From: Nocardiopsis alkaliphila YIM 80379
GTDB lineage: Bacteria > Actinomycetota > Actinomycetes > Streptosporangiales > Streptosporangiaceae
DNA: 64,000 bases
Reading direction: 5' to 3'
Assembly: GCF_000341005.1 (NCBI RefSeq)
Contig: NZ_ANBD01000039.1
Coordinates: 1-64,000 of the forward strand
The position numbers were made by a program, and so were the translations under genes. The notes under the pieces are model-generated. The model saw nothing but the letters and a program-made list of their open reading frames with translations, did no database searches and had not been told where the DNA came from. Position 1 is the stretch's first letter, and each line of letters opens with the position of its first letter. Below are positions 10,540 to 19,297 of the stretch, in pieces.

Positions 10540-10920
10540 TCAGGGGCGAAGCAGGGCACGCAAAAGATCGGCGATCTTTGGGACGTCGACGATCTCACCG
10601 GTCGTCACCGCGACGACCGGCTCGTAGGCGGCGTCGGTGCCGGGTGCGCCGACCTTCTCGCCGTTGTAGCGCAGGAAGGCCTTGCCACTGGTCCAGGCGA
10701 GGCGTTTGTCGCCGTCCGACAGCGGGCGACCGATGAGAAGTGACTGCATCAGGGCTGCGGCCTTCTCCCACAGGTCGGGGTAGGCGTCCTCTGCGAAAGC
10801 GGTCGTCTGTGGTCGTAGCGTGGCCGCTTGGAGTTGGCCATGGTCCCTGATGGTCACGGTTCAGGGTAGGACTTCCTCGATGATCGCGAACAGGTCGGCC
10901 CTGGTGAGATATGCCGTCAT
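10540..10920 (-). pseudogene. doc: decayed Doc/Fic-type toxin with in-frame stop
   Basis: Reading left from the ATG at 10918-10920, the frame gives MTAYLTRADLFAIIEEVLP, an in-frame TGA at codon 20, then continues without shift through RDHGQLQAATLRPQTTAFAE and AYPDLWEKAAALMQSL to a stop at 10540-10542. This is the layout of Doc toxins (death on curing), Fic-fold enzymes that phosphorylate elongation factor Tu. The catalytic motif HxFx(D/E)xNxxR reads RPLSDGDKR: the histidine is R and the asparagine is D. Both the nonsense codon and the motif loss argue against toxin activity. A restart at GTG 10857 would give a 105-residue remnant. The ATG overlaps the antitoxin stop by four bases, so this was a toxin-antitoxin operon. 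Confidence 0.78.
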
Positions 10921-11117
10921 TCGCCCAACCTCGCCAAAAGCGCGGCGTCCTCCTTCGCGATTTCCCTGGCGACCTCGCGCACTCTCGCCGTCTGTCGCCG
11001 CGCCAGGTAGTCGGAGATCGCGGTGACGGCTTCCGTGTTGACGCTGTTGCCATCTTCTTCGGCGGCCTGTTTGAGCTGGGCGTGGACGTCGTCGGGAAGT
11101 CGAAGGTGCATGTTCAT
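10917..11117 (-). CDS. ribbon-helix-helix antitoxin of the doc module
   Basis: A 66-residue protein. The N-terminus MNMHLRLPDDVHAQLKQAAE and the following helix (NSVNTEAVTAISDYL) fit a ribbon-helix-helix DNA-binding domain (Arc/VapB/HicB-like). The C-terminal helix with AREIAKEDAALLARLGE is the likely toxin-neutralising tail. Such antitoxins bind their own promoter and their toxin. The stop TGA overlaps the doc ATG (ATGA), the classic antitoxin-first order. With the toxin apparently dead, the gene may survive as an orphan antitoxin. The partner identification is firm by position; the exact antitoxin family is less so. Confidence 0.8.
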   Translation of the reverse strand: MNMHLRLPDDVHAQLKQAAEEDGNSVNTEAVTAISDYLARRQTARVREVAREIAKEDAALLARLGE

Positions 11118-11190
11118 GCCTTGATGATGCCGAAAACCGGTATCGTCCGGCGGTCTTGTTTCGGATCAGACGGGATGTTCTCCGGAGCGC

Positions 11191-11826
11191 TCAGGAGGCG
11201 GGGCGGAGCAGGAAGCGAGTGGTGCCGATGCCCTCATGGGGGATCTCGTGCACGAGGCGGAAGCCGAAGTGTTCGTAGAACCCTACGGCCTCCTCATCGA
11301 GGGTCTGGGTGAACACCGCGAGCCCCTGGGCGTCGGCCTCGTCCAGCCCGGAGGTGAGCAGGGTCCCGGCCACACCGGTGCCCGCCACACTCGGATCCAC
11401 GCCCAAGGCGGCCAGGTACAGGTGGGGTTCCTGCGGGGCCGCCATCTTCCACTCCGCGAACATCCGGACGAAGGCGGCCACCCGACCACGGCCGAGCAGG
11501 CCGACCCAGTGCGGCCAGGTGCGAGGCGACACCAGGGGCCCCTCGGGGTTGCTCGTGGGAGGCGCCCACAGGGCCGCTCCGCGCACGATCGGGGGAGCGT
11601 CGATGGAATCGGCCAGATCGGCCACCCGGGTGTCCCCGAAGGGCACGTAGCCGAACCCGGCGGTCAACGCGAAGAAGCGGCGGACCTGGGCCATGCGCGC
11701 TTCGTGTTCGGGGAAGAGCCAGGGGAAGAGCGGGTCGTCGTGGAGCGAGCGGCTGAGGACCCGCGCGACGTCGGGAACGTCGTCGATGGTGGCGGCGCGA
11801 GCGGCGGAGGTGACGATCAGGCTCAT
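11191..11826 (-). CDS. GNAT-family N-acetyltransferase
   Basis: A 211-residue protein of the GNAT fold. The first strand and helix are ATIDDVPDVARVLSRSLHDD. The acetyl-CoA region near 140-160 reads LYLAALGVDPSVAGTGVAGT, with a diverged QxxGxG loop (AGTGVA), and the C-terminal part has EEAVGFYEHFGFRLVHE, the usual GNAT motif B. The acceptor is unknown; the family includes enzymes acting on small amines, antibiotics and proteins. AGGAAG lies nine bases upstream of the ATG. It stands alone on this strand with no informative neighbour. Confidence 0.85.
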   Translation of the reverse strand: MSLIVTSAARAATIDDVPDVARVLSRSLHDDPLFPWLFPEHEARMAQVRRFFALTAGFGYVPFGDTRVADLADSIDAPPIVRGAALWAPPTSNPEGPLVSPRTWPHWVGLLGRGRVAAFVRMFAEWKMAAPQEPHLYLAALGVDPSVAGTGVAGTLLTSGLDEADAQGLAVFTQTLDEEAVGFYEHFGFRLVHEIPHEGIGTTRFLLRPAS

Positions 11827-11884
11827 CCTCGTTGCTTCCTACTGGTAGGGGCGGCGGATGCGCCCATGTTAGATCACGGAAACA

Positions 11885-12589
11885 TCACGGTGTCGGTGTG
11901 GTCGTGGTTCCGGCGGGTTGCCCGAAGACGTGGGCTCGGACCCAGGCGTGCATGGCCACCGCCGCCGCAGCCCCGGCGTTGATCGACCGGGTCGAACCGA
12001 ACTGGGCGATCGACAGCACGGCCGCGCACACTCGCCGAACCTCTTCGGACAGCCCCGGACCCTCCTGTCCGAACACCAGCACGGCGTTACGCGGCAGTGG
12101 ATAGGTCTCCAGGGGGACGGCACCGGGCAGGTTGTCCACCCCGACCAGCACCAGGTCGCGTTCGGCGGCCCAGGCCACCAGCGACTCGGTGTCCGAATGG
12201 TGGTGCACGTGCTGGTAGCGATCGGTCACCATGGCGCCTCGACGGTTCCACCGGCGCTTGCCCACGATGTGCACGGCCGCGCAACCGAAGGCGTTGGCGG
12301 TGCGTACCACCGACCCGATGTTGAAGTCGTGCGACCAGTTCTCCACGGCCACGTGGAAGTCGTGGCGAACCTTGTCCAGGTCGGCGATGATCGCCTCACG
12401 TCGCCAGTACCGGTAGCGGTCGACCACGTTGCGCCGGTCACCGCCGGCGAGCAGTTCGGGATCGTAGTGGTCGCCTTCGGGCCAAGGGCCGGGCCAGGGG
12501 CCCACACCCACCTCACGTGCCTCGTCCTCGGCGTTGACGGGTGTGATGGTGATCGTCGGTGCCGCCTCGGGGGCGAAATGCTCGTTCAT
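11885..12589 (-). CDS. SpoU/TrmH-family RNA methyltransferase
   Basis: A 234-residue SPOUT methyltransferase that would transfer a methyl group from S-adenosylmethionine to a ribose 2'-OH in tRNA or rRNA. The three SpoU motifs are clear: NIGSVVRTANAFG (motif 1, about 90-103), VLVFGQEGPGLS (motif 2, about 170-182) and LSIAQFGSTRSINAGAAAA (motif 3, about 192-212). The 60-residue N-terminal extension is proline- and acid-rich and lacks the usual L30e-like RNA-binding domain, so this is a short form. The exact target nucleotide cannot be told from the sequence. Confidence 0.88.
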   Translation of the reverse strand: MNEHFAPEAAPTITITPVNAEDEAREVGVGPWPGPWPEGDHYDPELLAGGDRRNVVDRYRYWRREAIIADLDKVRHDFHVAVENWSHDFNIGSVVRTANAFGCAAVHIVGKRRWNRRGAMVTDRYQHVHHHSDTESLVAWAAERDLVLVGVDNLPGAVPLETYPLPRNAVLVFGQEGPGLSEEVRRVCAAVLSIAQFGSTRSINAGAAAAVAMHAWVRAHVFGQPAGTTTTPTP

Positions 12590-12663
12590 CGCCTCCAGGA
12601 TACGAACGGCCCGTGCCCGGACGGTCCGGCGCGGAACCCGTCCCCGGCGGTCGAGGGTCCCTC

Positions 12664-13053
12664 TCAGAAACGAATGTCTCCGTGGAAGTCGCGTCCCTGG
12701 AAGACCCTGGCGTTGTCGCCCACGTTGCCATGGATCTGGTTGTTGACCGTGCCGTCGCCCTCTTGAACGACCTCGGAACGTAGCTCGTGCAGGAGCCGAC
12801 CGATCTTTGGGTCCTGTGAAGCGGCCCGTTCCAGGTGCTTCGTGGCGTCGGCCAGGGCCTCGGCGTCGCCGCTGTCCAAGCGAAGATCCTCCAGGGCCTC
12901 CTGGGCTTCGGGAGTCGAGCGAAACCGTTTGTTGACGGCCTTGTACAGGGACTTGAACACGGCTACCGCGCCCTCACCGAGGGCCTCACTGATCTTGGTG
13001 CTCGATCCGGTGGCCAGGGCGGTGACGATGGCTGCGGTGATGGGGTCGGACAC
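12664..13053 (-). CDS. small helical-domain protein with C-terminal amyloid-signalling-like motif
   Basis: A 129-residue protein in two parts. Residues 1-97 are predicted all-helical (DPITAAIVTALATGSSTKIS onward), resembling the small Bell-type or effector-associated domains of actinobacteria. Residues 104-129 have the form NNQIHGNVG then ARVFQGRDFHGDIRF, which matches the general pattern N-x(3)-G-x(5-9)-V-x-Q-(A/G)-R-D-(I/F)-x-G-x-V of bacterial amyloid signalling motifs (BASS, RHIM-like). In known cases such motifs let a sensor NLR protein template an effector. No partner carrying the same motif is seen in this window. The GTG at 13053 has GAGGAGG six bases upstream. The motif match is by eye. 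Confidence 0.6.
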   Translation of the reverse strand: MSDPITAAIVTALATGSSTKISEALGEGAVAVFKSLYKAVNKRFRSTPEAQEALEDLRLDSGDAEALADATKHLERAASQDPKIGRLLHELRSEVVQEGDGTVNNQIHGNVGDNARVFQGRDFHGDIRF

Positions 13054-13096
13054 GAGGGCCTCCTCACGACGGGGGTGCATACCCCAGTCTCGTCCC

Positions 13097-13474
13097 TCAG
13101 TCCGTCGCCTGTCGCCTCTTTCGCGACACCAACAGTGCGATCACACGCCAACCGAGCATGGTCGCCGCCAGGAACAGGGAGGTCACCAAGGCGAAGGAGA
13201 GGGGCGCCCCTTCCCCGCTGAGCAGGCGCAACGGCATCGTGCCCACCACGGTCACCGCCCACACGAGCACCCCGGTCGGCCAGATCCGGCCAGGAGAGCG
13301 CCACGCCAAGGTGACGGCCCAACCCAGGGCGAGGGCGACCAGGAACGGCCACGCGGTCGCGGCCACCGCGGTCGGCTCCAGGCCGGTCGCGTGGTCGGCC
13401 TTGCCCACGAGGACGAAGGCGAGCACGCAGATCAGGTCGATGGCCAAGGCCAAGAGTGGGGTGTACGAACGCAT
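13097..13474 (-). CDS. DUF3054-like membrane protein
   Basis: A 125-residue protein with four hydrophobic helices (about 6-24, 36-58, 66-84, 92-113) and a basic C-terminus (RKRRQ). It resembles DUF3054 proteins: an N-terminal DLICVLAFVLVGKADH segment, and later WRSPGRIWPTGVLVWAVT in the family's central loop. The family is actinobacterial and of unknown function. It lies 43 bp upstream of the amyloid-motif gene on the same strand, so the two may share a transcript. Confidence 0.8.
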   Translation of the reverse strand: MRSYTPLLALAIDLICVLAFVLVGKADHATGLEPTAVAATAWPFLVALALGWAVTLAWRSPGRIWPTGVLVWAVTVVGTMPLRLLSGEGAPLSFALVTSLFLAATMLGWRVIALLVSRKRRQATD

Positions 13475-13678
13475 GAGCCCAGGTTATGCCCGTCCTTGGC
13501 GGCCCTCTCGGCGGGCCCGAACGCGGGGCCAGGCCCGCGAAAAGCCCGTAGCCATCGGAGATCTCGCGAACCAGCGGTCGGTTGGACGCGTCCGAGCCAT
13601 TGGACCGGCACCGCTCGTATCCGCTCGCTCTCGTCACACGGCGATCCATACCGCCACCCTCGTGAACAGGAAGCTCCT

Positions 13679-15463
13679 ATGTTCTCTGACCCCTATCCGG
13701 GCCTGGGCCGTGATCACCTGCCTCCCGGGGTCGCCCCGCTCGGTCGGAAGGACCCACAGACGGCGGGCCCCTACCGGATCATGGGCCGCATCGCCCGGGA
13801 CGCCGCGGGTTCGATCCTGCTGGGGGTGGACGACCAGGGCGCCCCGGCGCGGATCCGTCTGTTTCCGGCCGACCTCGCCGACGCTCCGGACGTGCGGGCG
13901 GGCCTCACCGCGGAGGTCGGCCGTCTGCTCCGAGGCCGGGCCGTGTGCGCCGCCGCCTACCTGGGTTCGGAGGTGCGAGCCCCCGAACCCTGGCTGGCCA
14001 CCGAGTACGTGCCCGGGCGGACATTGGCCGAACACGTCACCGAGCACGGGCGATTGACCGGAGGGCTGCTGACCTGCCTGGCGGTGGGGCTGGCCGAGGC
14101 GCTGGCCGCCGGACACGCCCTGGGCGGCACCCACTCGGCCCTGGACCCGAGCAAGGTCGTCCTGTCCCCACGAGGGCCCAAGGTAGTGGACTTCGGCGTT
14201 TCTCGGGTGACGGGGAAGGCGATCGGGGACCGGCGATGGGCCGCTCCCGAACAGCGGGTGGACGGTGCGCGGGTCACCGGATACGCCGACGTGTTCGCCT
14301 GGGGGAACCTGGTGCGCTTCGCGGCCACGGGCTGGGAACCCTCCGGAGAGGTCACCGCCGAGCCGGATCCGGGCGCGGTGCCCGAACCACTGGCGTCGCT
14401 GGTCCGTCGGGCCTTGGTGGAGGAACCGGAGCAACGACCCACCGCACTCGAACTGCTGGAGGAGCTCACCGAGGGGAAGGGATCGGACCTCGCCTCGGCG
14501 GTCTCCGACCTCTTGGCCACCGAGTGGGGTGGAGTGAGCGCACCCGAGCCTCGCCGAACACGCCGCTCCTACACACCCTTGCTGGTCTCCGGCGTCGCGG
14601 TGGTGTTGGTCGCCGCTCTGGTCGGTGGATGGCTGGTGTTCCGTCCGTCTCAGGGGACGAGCGAGATCGCGAACGGGGGTGAGGTGGCGGCGGGAACGGA
14701 CGCCGAAGGGGCGGAGGAGGAACCCTCCGGGCCGATCATCGCCGAGGATCCCGAGGAGATCGACGCGGTGGTGGCCCAGGCGGTCGAACTCGCCCTGGAA
14801 GCGTCCAGCTTCACCACCTTCGAGCATCAGCACATCAACCACGTCGGTGACACGACCCCGGTGCACTACCTGCAAACCACAGAACCGGAGCCGGCCATCT
14901 TTCGGGCCGCCTACCTTGGACCGGTCGGTTCCGGGGCCATAGCGATGGGGGCGGACTTCGAAGAGTTCGTGTACGTCCGAGAGAACCCGGTACCTCCCGA
15001 CTGGGAGATCGAACGCGGGTACTACCGTGATGCCGAGCCGGGGGCCGAACCTCTCGCTCACCCCCGCCAGGAGTGGGAAGGGCTGATCGATGAGATCTCC
15101 CGCGTTCTGAACATGGCCGACCTCACCTATGAAGGGACCGGCACGGCCCCCACCGAACACCTTCCCCCGGAGATCCTCGGGGACGGCGACCTCACGGACC
15201 GTACCGGGCATCGCTACACGGCCGCCTACATCGAGAAGGGCTACCGCGACTTCGGTGACGTGGAGGCGTTCGTGGAGTTCTGGGTCGACGAGGACGGCTA
15301 CCCGATGCACTTCGACCGGACCGTGTGGCCCGGCCAGGTCTCCGCGGAGAGCGGCGAACCCATGGAGTTCGGCCACCTGGTGGAGTTCGCCCGTTTCAAC
15401 GAACCGGTCGATCTCCACGTCCCCACCGAGGACGAGATCCTGCCCGAACCCCCCGGTTTTTGA
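13679..15463 (+). CDS. membrane pseudokinase with extracellular sensor domain
   Basis: A 594-residue protein. Residues 32-285 resemble a serine/threonine kinase domain and include DFG at 171-173 and AAPE near 188-191. The catalytic loop is degenerate: HRDLKPSN reads HSALDPSK (152-159), so the catalytic aspartate is A154 and the metal-binding asparagine is K159. The usual VAIK lysine region reads APARIRLF. One transmembrane helix follows at about 300-321, then an acidic linker and an extracellular domain (about 350-594) with no PASTA repeats. Phosphotransfer is unlikely; a signalling scaffold fits better. I chose the ATG at 13679; the frame stays open far upstream but that part has no kinase-like content. 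Confidence 0.8.
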   Translation: MFSDPYPGLGRDHLPPGVAPLGRKDPQTAGPYRIMGRIARDAAGSILLGVDDQGAPARIRLFPADLADAPDVRAGLTAEVGRLLRGRAVCAAAYLGSEVRAPEPWLATEYVPGRTLAEHVTEHGRLTGGLLTCLAVGLAEALAAGHALGGTHSALDPSKVVLSPRGPKVVDFGVSRVTGKAIGDRRWAAPEQRVDGARVTGYADVFAWGNLVRFAATGWEPSGEVTAEPDPGAVPEPLASLVRRALVEEPEQRPTALELLEELTEGKGSDLASAVSDLLATEWGGVSAPEPRRTRRSYTPLLVSGVAVVLVAALVGGWLVFRPSQGTSEIANGGEVAAGTDAEGAEEEPSGPIIAEDPEEIDAVVAQAVELALEASSFTTFEHQHINHVGDTTPVHYLQTTEPEPAIFRAAYLGPVGSGAIAMGADFEEFVYVRENPVPPDWEIERGYYRDAEPGAEPLAHPRQEWEGLIDEISRVLNMADLTYEGTGTAPTEHLPPEILGDGDLTDRTGHRYTAAYIEKGYRDFGDVEAFVEFWVDEDGYPMHFDRTVWPGQVSAESGEPMEFGHLVEFARFNEPVDLHVPTEDEILPEPPGF

Positions 15464-15498
15464 TCGGCGGGCCTTTGACGAGCAGGTCTTGGACGCAC

Positions 15499-15543
15499 GC
15501 GGGTCCCGGCGCCACCACGGCAGCGGGACCCGCCTTCGGACGC
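15499..15543. terminator. bidirectional hairpin between convergent genes
   Basis: GCGGGTCCC (15499-15507) pairs with GGGACCCGC (15535-15543) between the pseudokinase and S9 peptidase genes, which converge here. Confidence 0.5.
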
Positions 15544-15551
15544 ACCGAGGG

Positions 15552-17750
15552 CTACGCCCCCGGTGCGCCCTTGAGGTTCTCCTTGAGGAAGTCCACCTGA
15601 AGCAGCAACAGGTTCTCCGCCGTCACCGGGTCGGCGGGGCTGTGCGTCACCCCGGCCAACGGCAACACCGTGTGCGGGCGTCCGGCGGCCAACAACGCCT
15701 CCGACATCCGCTGGGTGTGCGCGAACACCACGTTGTCGTCGATGAGGCCGTGGATGAGCATCAACGGCCGCTCCAGCTTGGCGGCGTCCGACATCAGCGA
15801 CGACCCCGCGTACACCTCCTCCCGCTCCTGCGGCAGGCCCAGGTAGCGCTCGGTGTAGTGGGTGTCGTACAGCGTCCAGTCGATCACCGGGGCGCCCGCC
15901 ACTGCGACGTGGAACACCTCCGGACGACGCAGGACCGCCAAAGCGGACAGGTACCCACCGAACGACCACCCGTGGATGCCCACTCGGCTCGTGTCCAGGC
16001 AATCGAACCGTCGGGCGGCGTCCTCCAACGCCGCCACCTGGTCGGCCAGGACCGGTTCGGCCAGGTCGTGGTGGACCGCCTGCTCCCACTCCACCCCTAC
16101 ACCCGGAGTGCCGCGCCCGTCCGCGATGAGCACCGCGAAGCCCTGTTCGGCGAACCACTGCGAAGACAGGTAGGCGCCCCGAGCGTTGAGTACACGCTGG
16201 GCGTGCGGACCTCCATAGGGCGCCATCAACACCGGCAGTGGAGCCTGGCCCTCGCGGTACCAGGACGGCAGGACCAGGGCGGTCGGGATCCGACGTTCCC
16301 CGGCGAGCCAGGTTCGCACCCGCGGCTCCGGCAGCTCCGGAACCTCCGCGACGCTCTCGATCTCCCCGTGCGTACGCCGGGTCTGGGTGCTCGCGTTGGA
16401 GACCACGAAGGTCCGGACCCCGGTGAAGTCCATCGACCGATGCTGGAGTACCAGGGTGTCGCCACGCAGCCGTCCGGCGCGCAGCCCTCCGTGGCCATCG
16501 TCCGTCCCCTCGGGTAGCTCCACCGGCGCGCAGGTACCCGCCCGGGTGTCGGCCAACCACAGCGACTGGTCGCCGGGGCACCCCGCGGGCGAACCGGAGA
16601 ACAGCACCCGATCGCCGTCCACGCCCACCACGGCGCGCACGTACACGTCATCGCCGCTGATCGCCCTGTCGCCCACGAACACCCGACGTTCACCGCTACC
16701 GCCTTGGCGGCCGATCCACACCAACTCACCGGAGGCGGTGAAGTCCGGTACCCCCGGCATCAACTCCACCCAGACGTCGTCGCTCTCGGTCCGGGTACGG
16801 GAGACCAGGCCGGTGTCGGGGTCGGCGCTGAACAGGGCGAGGGTGCCCTGGTCGCGGCTTTGCGCGGTGAACACCAGGGTCGGATTCCCGTCCGGGCCGG
16901 TGGTCCAGTCCACGGTGGGCAGGTAGGGAAGCTCCTCCCGATCCCACTCGATCGGGGTGGGTTCGGGACGTCCGTCCCGCCGGTAGGCGGTGGGTGAGGG
17001 CACCGCGATCACCGCCAGACGCACGTCCGGGTTGGCCGTCCCGGCCGCCGGATAGCGCAGCGGCCGCGGTTCCTGTTCAGGCCGGTTGGGATCACCGACG
17101 TACCAACGGTTCACGTCGGCCTCGTCCACTCGGCTGACCGCCAAGGACGCACCGTCCGGCGCCCACCAGAAACCGCGCATCCGGTTCATTTCCTCGGCGG
17201 AGACCAGGTCGGCCAGGCCCCAGGTGACGTGCTCGCCGTCCGGTTCCACCAGGACCCGGTCACGGTCCTGATCACCGTTGTCGACGATGTCGATCACCCG
17301 GACGGCGCCATGGTGCACGTAGGCGACCCGGTCGCCCGCCGGGCTGATCCGCGGGTCCACCGCCGGGGTGGCCACCGGGAGTTCGCGCGGGGCGTTGTCG
17401 TCACCGACCAGGTCCACGTAGAACACGCGGCCGGAGAGGGTGAACACCGCGCGGGTGAAGGCGTCGTCCACCGTGTACGAAACGATGCCGCCACCGTGTT
17501 CGCGCATCCGCTCGCGGCGGGCTCGTTCCTCCGGGGGAAGGTTCTCGTCGTCGGCGCCCAGCGCGGAGGGGTCGGCGAGCGCCGTCACCGCACCGGTCTC
17601 GGTGACGTACTGCCACAGACAGGTGGCCTTGTCCATGCCGTGACGGCCACGCAGGAAGGTGACACGTTCCCCGTCCGGAGAGATCTGGAAGTTGCGGGGG
17701 ACCCCGATCGTGAAGCGTTGGGTCCGGGCCTGTTGGCGAGGAAAACTCAT
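15552..17750 (-). CDS. S9 family prolyl oligopeptidase (DPP IV-like)
   Basis: A 732-residue serine peptidase. The N-terminal two thirds is a DPP IV-type beta-propeller, beginning with [20 protein letters not shown]. The C-terminal alpha/beta-hydrolase domain has the nucleophile motif [10 protein letters not shown] (about residue 600), a candidate aspartate in [11 protein letters not shown] and the histidine in LAGVTHSP. It likely removes dipeptides or cleaves after proline in peptides; no signal peptide is visible, so it is probably cytoplasmic. A start six codons upstream (17768) is equally possible; neither has a clear ribosome site. It is divergent from mshB. Confidence 0.9.
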   Translation of the reverse strand: MSFPRQQARTQRFTIGVPRNFQISPDGERVTFLRGRHGMDKATCLWQYVTETGAVTALADPSALGADDENLPPEERARRERMREHGGGIVSYTVDDAFTRAVFTLSGRVFYVDLVGDDNAPRELPVATPAVDPRISPAGDRVAYVHHGAVRVIDIVDNGDQDRDRVLVEPDGEHVTWGLADLVSAEEMNRMRGFWWAPDGASLAVSRVDEADVNRWYVGDPNRPEQEPRPLRYPAAGTANPDVRLAVIAVPSPTAYRRDGRPEPTPIEWDREELPYLPTVDWTTGPDGNPTLVFTAQSRDQGTLALFSADPDTGLVSRTRTESDDVWVELMPGVPDFTASGELVWIGRQGGSGERRVFVGDRAISGDDVYVRAVVGVDGDRVLFSGSPAGCPGDQSLWLADTRAGTCAPVELPEGTDDGHGGLRAGRLRGDTLVLQHRSMDFTGVRTFVVSNASTQTRRTHGEIESVAEVPELPEPRVRTWLAGERRIPTALVLPSWYREGQAPLPVLMAPYGGPHAQRVLNARGAYLSSQWFAEQGFAVLIADGRGTPGVGVEWEQAVHHDLAEPVLADQVAALEDAARRFDCLDTSRVGIHGWSFGGYLSALAVLRRPEVFHVAVAGAPVIDWTLYDTHYTERYLGLPQEREEVYAGSSLMSDAAKLERPLMLIHGLIDDNVVFAHTQRMSEALLAAGRPHTVLPLAGVTHSPADPVTAENLLLLQVDFLKENLKGAPGA

Positions 17751-17884
17751 GGGACGATTGTGTCCCATCCCCGCCGAGGGACGCCTTCGCAGGAGGCGCC
17801 GGCGTACCGGAGCGCGCCACTTCGACGGGTCCGATATGGGCCTTCAGGGGATCAGGGCCTCGCATGGCCGGTATCGTTCGCTGC

Positions 17885-18751
17885 GTGAGTGACAGGCGAC
17901 TGATGATGGTGCACGCGCATCCGGATGACGAGAGCATCGTCACCGGTGCCACACTGGCCAAGTACGCGGCGGAGGGGGCGCACGTCACCCTGGTGACCTG
18001 CACGCTGGGCGAGGAGGGCGAAGTGATCCCGCCCGAATTGGCCCACCTGACCTCGGACCGGGAGGACACACTCGGCCGGTACCGGATCGGCGAGCTCGAT
18101 AGGGCCTGCACGGTCCTGGGCGTACGCGATCATCGCTTCCTCGGTGGCACCGGACGCTACCGAGACTCCGGGATGATGGGCGGCGCCACCAACGAGCACC
18201 CCAAGGCGTTCTGGGGCGTGGAGGTGGAGGAGGCGGCGCGGCTGCTCGCCGAGGTCATCCGCCAGGTCCGACCGCAGGTCCTGGTGACCTACGACGAACA
18301 CGGCGGCTACGGTCACCCCGACCACATCCAGGCCCATCGGGTCACTCGTCGGGCCATGCTCATGGCGGGCGAGCGGAGCGTCCCGGGAACCCCGTGGAAG
18401 GTCGACAAGCTCTACGCGATCGCGCAGCCCATTTCCCGCATCGAGGCGTCCATCGCCCGACTCAACGAGGAGGTCGGACCCTTCACCCCGCCCCGTCAGG
18501 TCACCGACATCGCCCGGGGGACCCCCGACTCACTCGTCACCACCCGGATCGACGCCACCGAGTACTGGGCGGCCAAGGCCCTGGCGATGCGCGCCCACGC
18601 CACCCAGATCACCGTGGACGGGGAACGGTTCGCGTTGTCCAACGACATCGCCCAGGAGATCGACGCGGTGGAGTACTACACCCTGTTGATGGGTCCGCCA
18701 CCCCGGCCCGACACCGACCGTTACGAGAGCGACCTGTTCGCGGGGTTGTGA
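17885..18751 (+). CDS. mshB: GlcNAc-inositol deacetylase of mycothiol synthesis
   Basis: A 288-residue zinc deacetylase that removes acetate from N-acetylglucosaminyl-inositol, the second-stage step in making mycothiol, the actinobacterial thiol. The metal motif HAHPDDE gives ligands H12 and D15; the third is H147 in GYGHPDH (H144-H147), the same numbers as M. tuberculosis H13, D16, H147 within one residue. The GTG at 17885 gives this numbering; an ATG at 17864 with AGGG nearby would add seven residues. The next gene is a small membrane protein often found beside mshB. Confidence 0.92.
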   Translation: MSDRRLMMVHAHPDDESIVTGATLAKYAAEGAHVTLVTCTLGEEGEVIPPELAHLTSDREDTLGRYRIGELDRACTVLGVRDHRFLGGTGRYRDSGMMGGATNEHPKAFWGVEVEEAARLLAEVIRQVRPQVLVTYDEHGGYGHPDHIQAHRVTRRAMLMAGERSVPGTPWKVDKLYAIAQPISRIEASIARLNEEVGPFTPPRQVTDIARGTPDSLVTTRIDATEYWAAKALAMRAHATQITVDGERFALSNDIAQEIDAVEYYTLLMGPPPRPDTDRYESDLFAGL

Positions 18752-18811
18752 CGGAGGGCTCCGGGCCCTGGGGACCGTCCCCCGTGCGCGGAGCGCCTAC
18801 CCTCTTCTTTC

Positions 18812-19297
18812 GTGATCACACCTGCTTCCGCTCTGGAACCCCACCGTCGGCCGTCCACGTTCGTGTCCTCGGCCGTGACCGTGCTCTCGTTCGTCCTTCT
18901 GCTCCTGACCGGGGCGGCCCTTGGGGTGCTGTCCGGGTTCGGGATGTCCTGGTTCTCCCACTACTGGCCCGTGGGCGCCTTGGTGAAGGCCGGTGCGGTG
19001 GCCGGGGTCCTGGCTTTCCTCGTGCTGCTGTACGCGCTCGTCCGGGCGGCGGCCTGGGGGAGTCGTCGTCGCTCCGGGGCCACCGGGTTCGCGGTCGGCT
19101 ACGTGTCGTCCCTGCTGGCCATGATCGGCTACCTGCCCGGCGGAGACATCGTGTTCTCCGCCGCGGCGATCAACTACCTGTTCCTGTTCGGGTCCATGGT
19201 GGCGTTGGCCTCCGGTGTGATGCGCGGCGTGAGCTTTCCCGGGCCGGGCGCACCGACCGGAGGATCGAGTGTCTCAGGCCCAGAACTGCAGCAGTAG
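18812..19297 (+). CDS. four-helix membrane protein (DUF6113-like)
   Basis: A 161-residue protein with four hydrophobic helices (about 20-45, 54-78, 90-108, 114-133) and a glycine/proline-rich tail. I believe this matches DUF6113, a family commonly encoded just after mshB in Streptomyces relatives; that is recalled, not checked. The function is unknown. The GTG start has no obvious ribosome site, and TACCCT nine bases upstream could mark a leaderless start. Its 3' end overlaps the convergent M50 protease gene by 24 bases. Confidence 0.7.
   Translation: MITPASALEPHRRPSTFVSSAVTVLSFVLLLLTGAALGVLSGFGMSWFSHYWPVGALVKAGAVAGVLAFLVLLYALVRAAAWGSRRRSGATGFAVGYVSSLLAMIGYLPGGDIVFSAAAINYLFLFGSMVALASGVMRGVSFPGPGAPTGGSSVSGPELQQ

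Noticed and set aside
12842..13678. An open frame extending the pseudokinase 279 codons upstream
   Set aside because: The extension is Arg/Pro/Ser-rich text lying antisense to the two preceding leftward genes and the intergenic region; kinase-like sequence begins only after the ATG at 13679.
13634..15418. A 594-codon frame antisense to the pseudokinase
   Set aside because: Codon-bias shadow with no recognisable motif.
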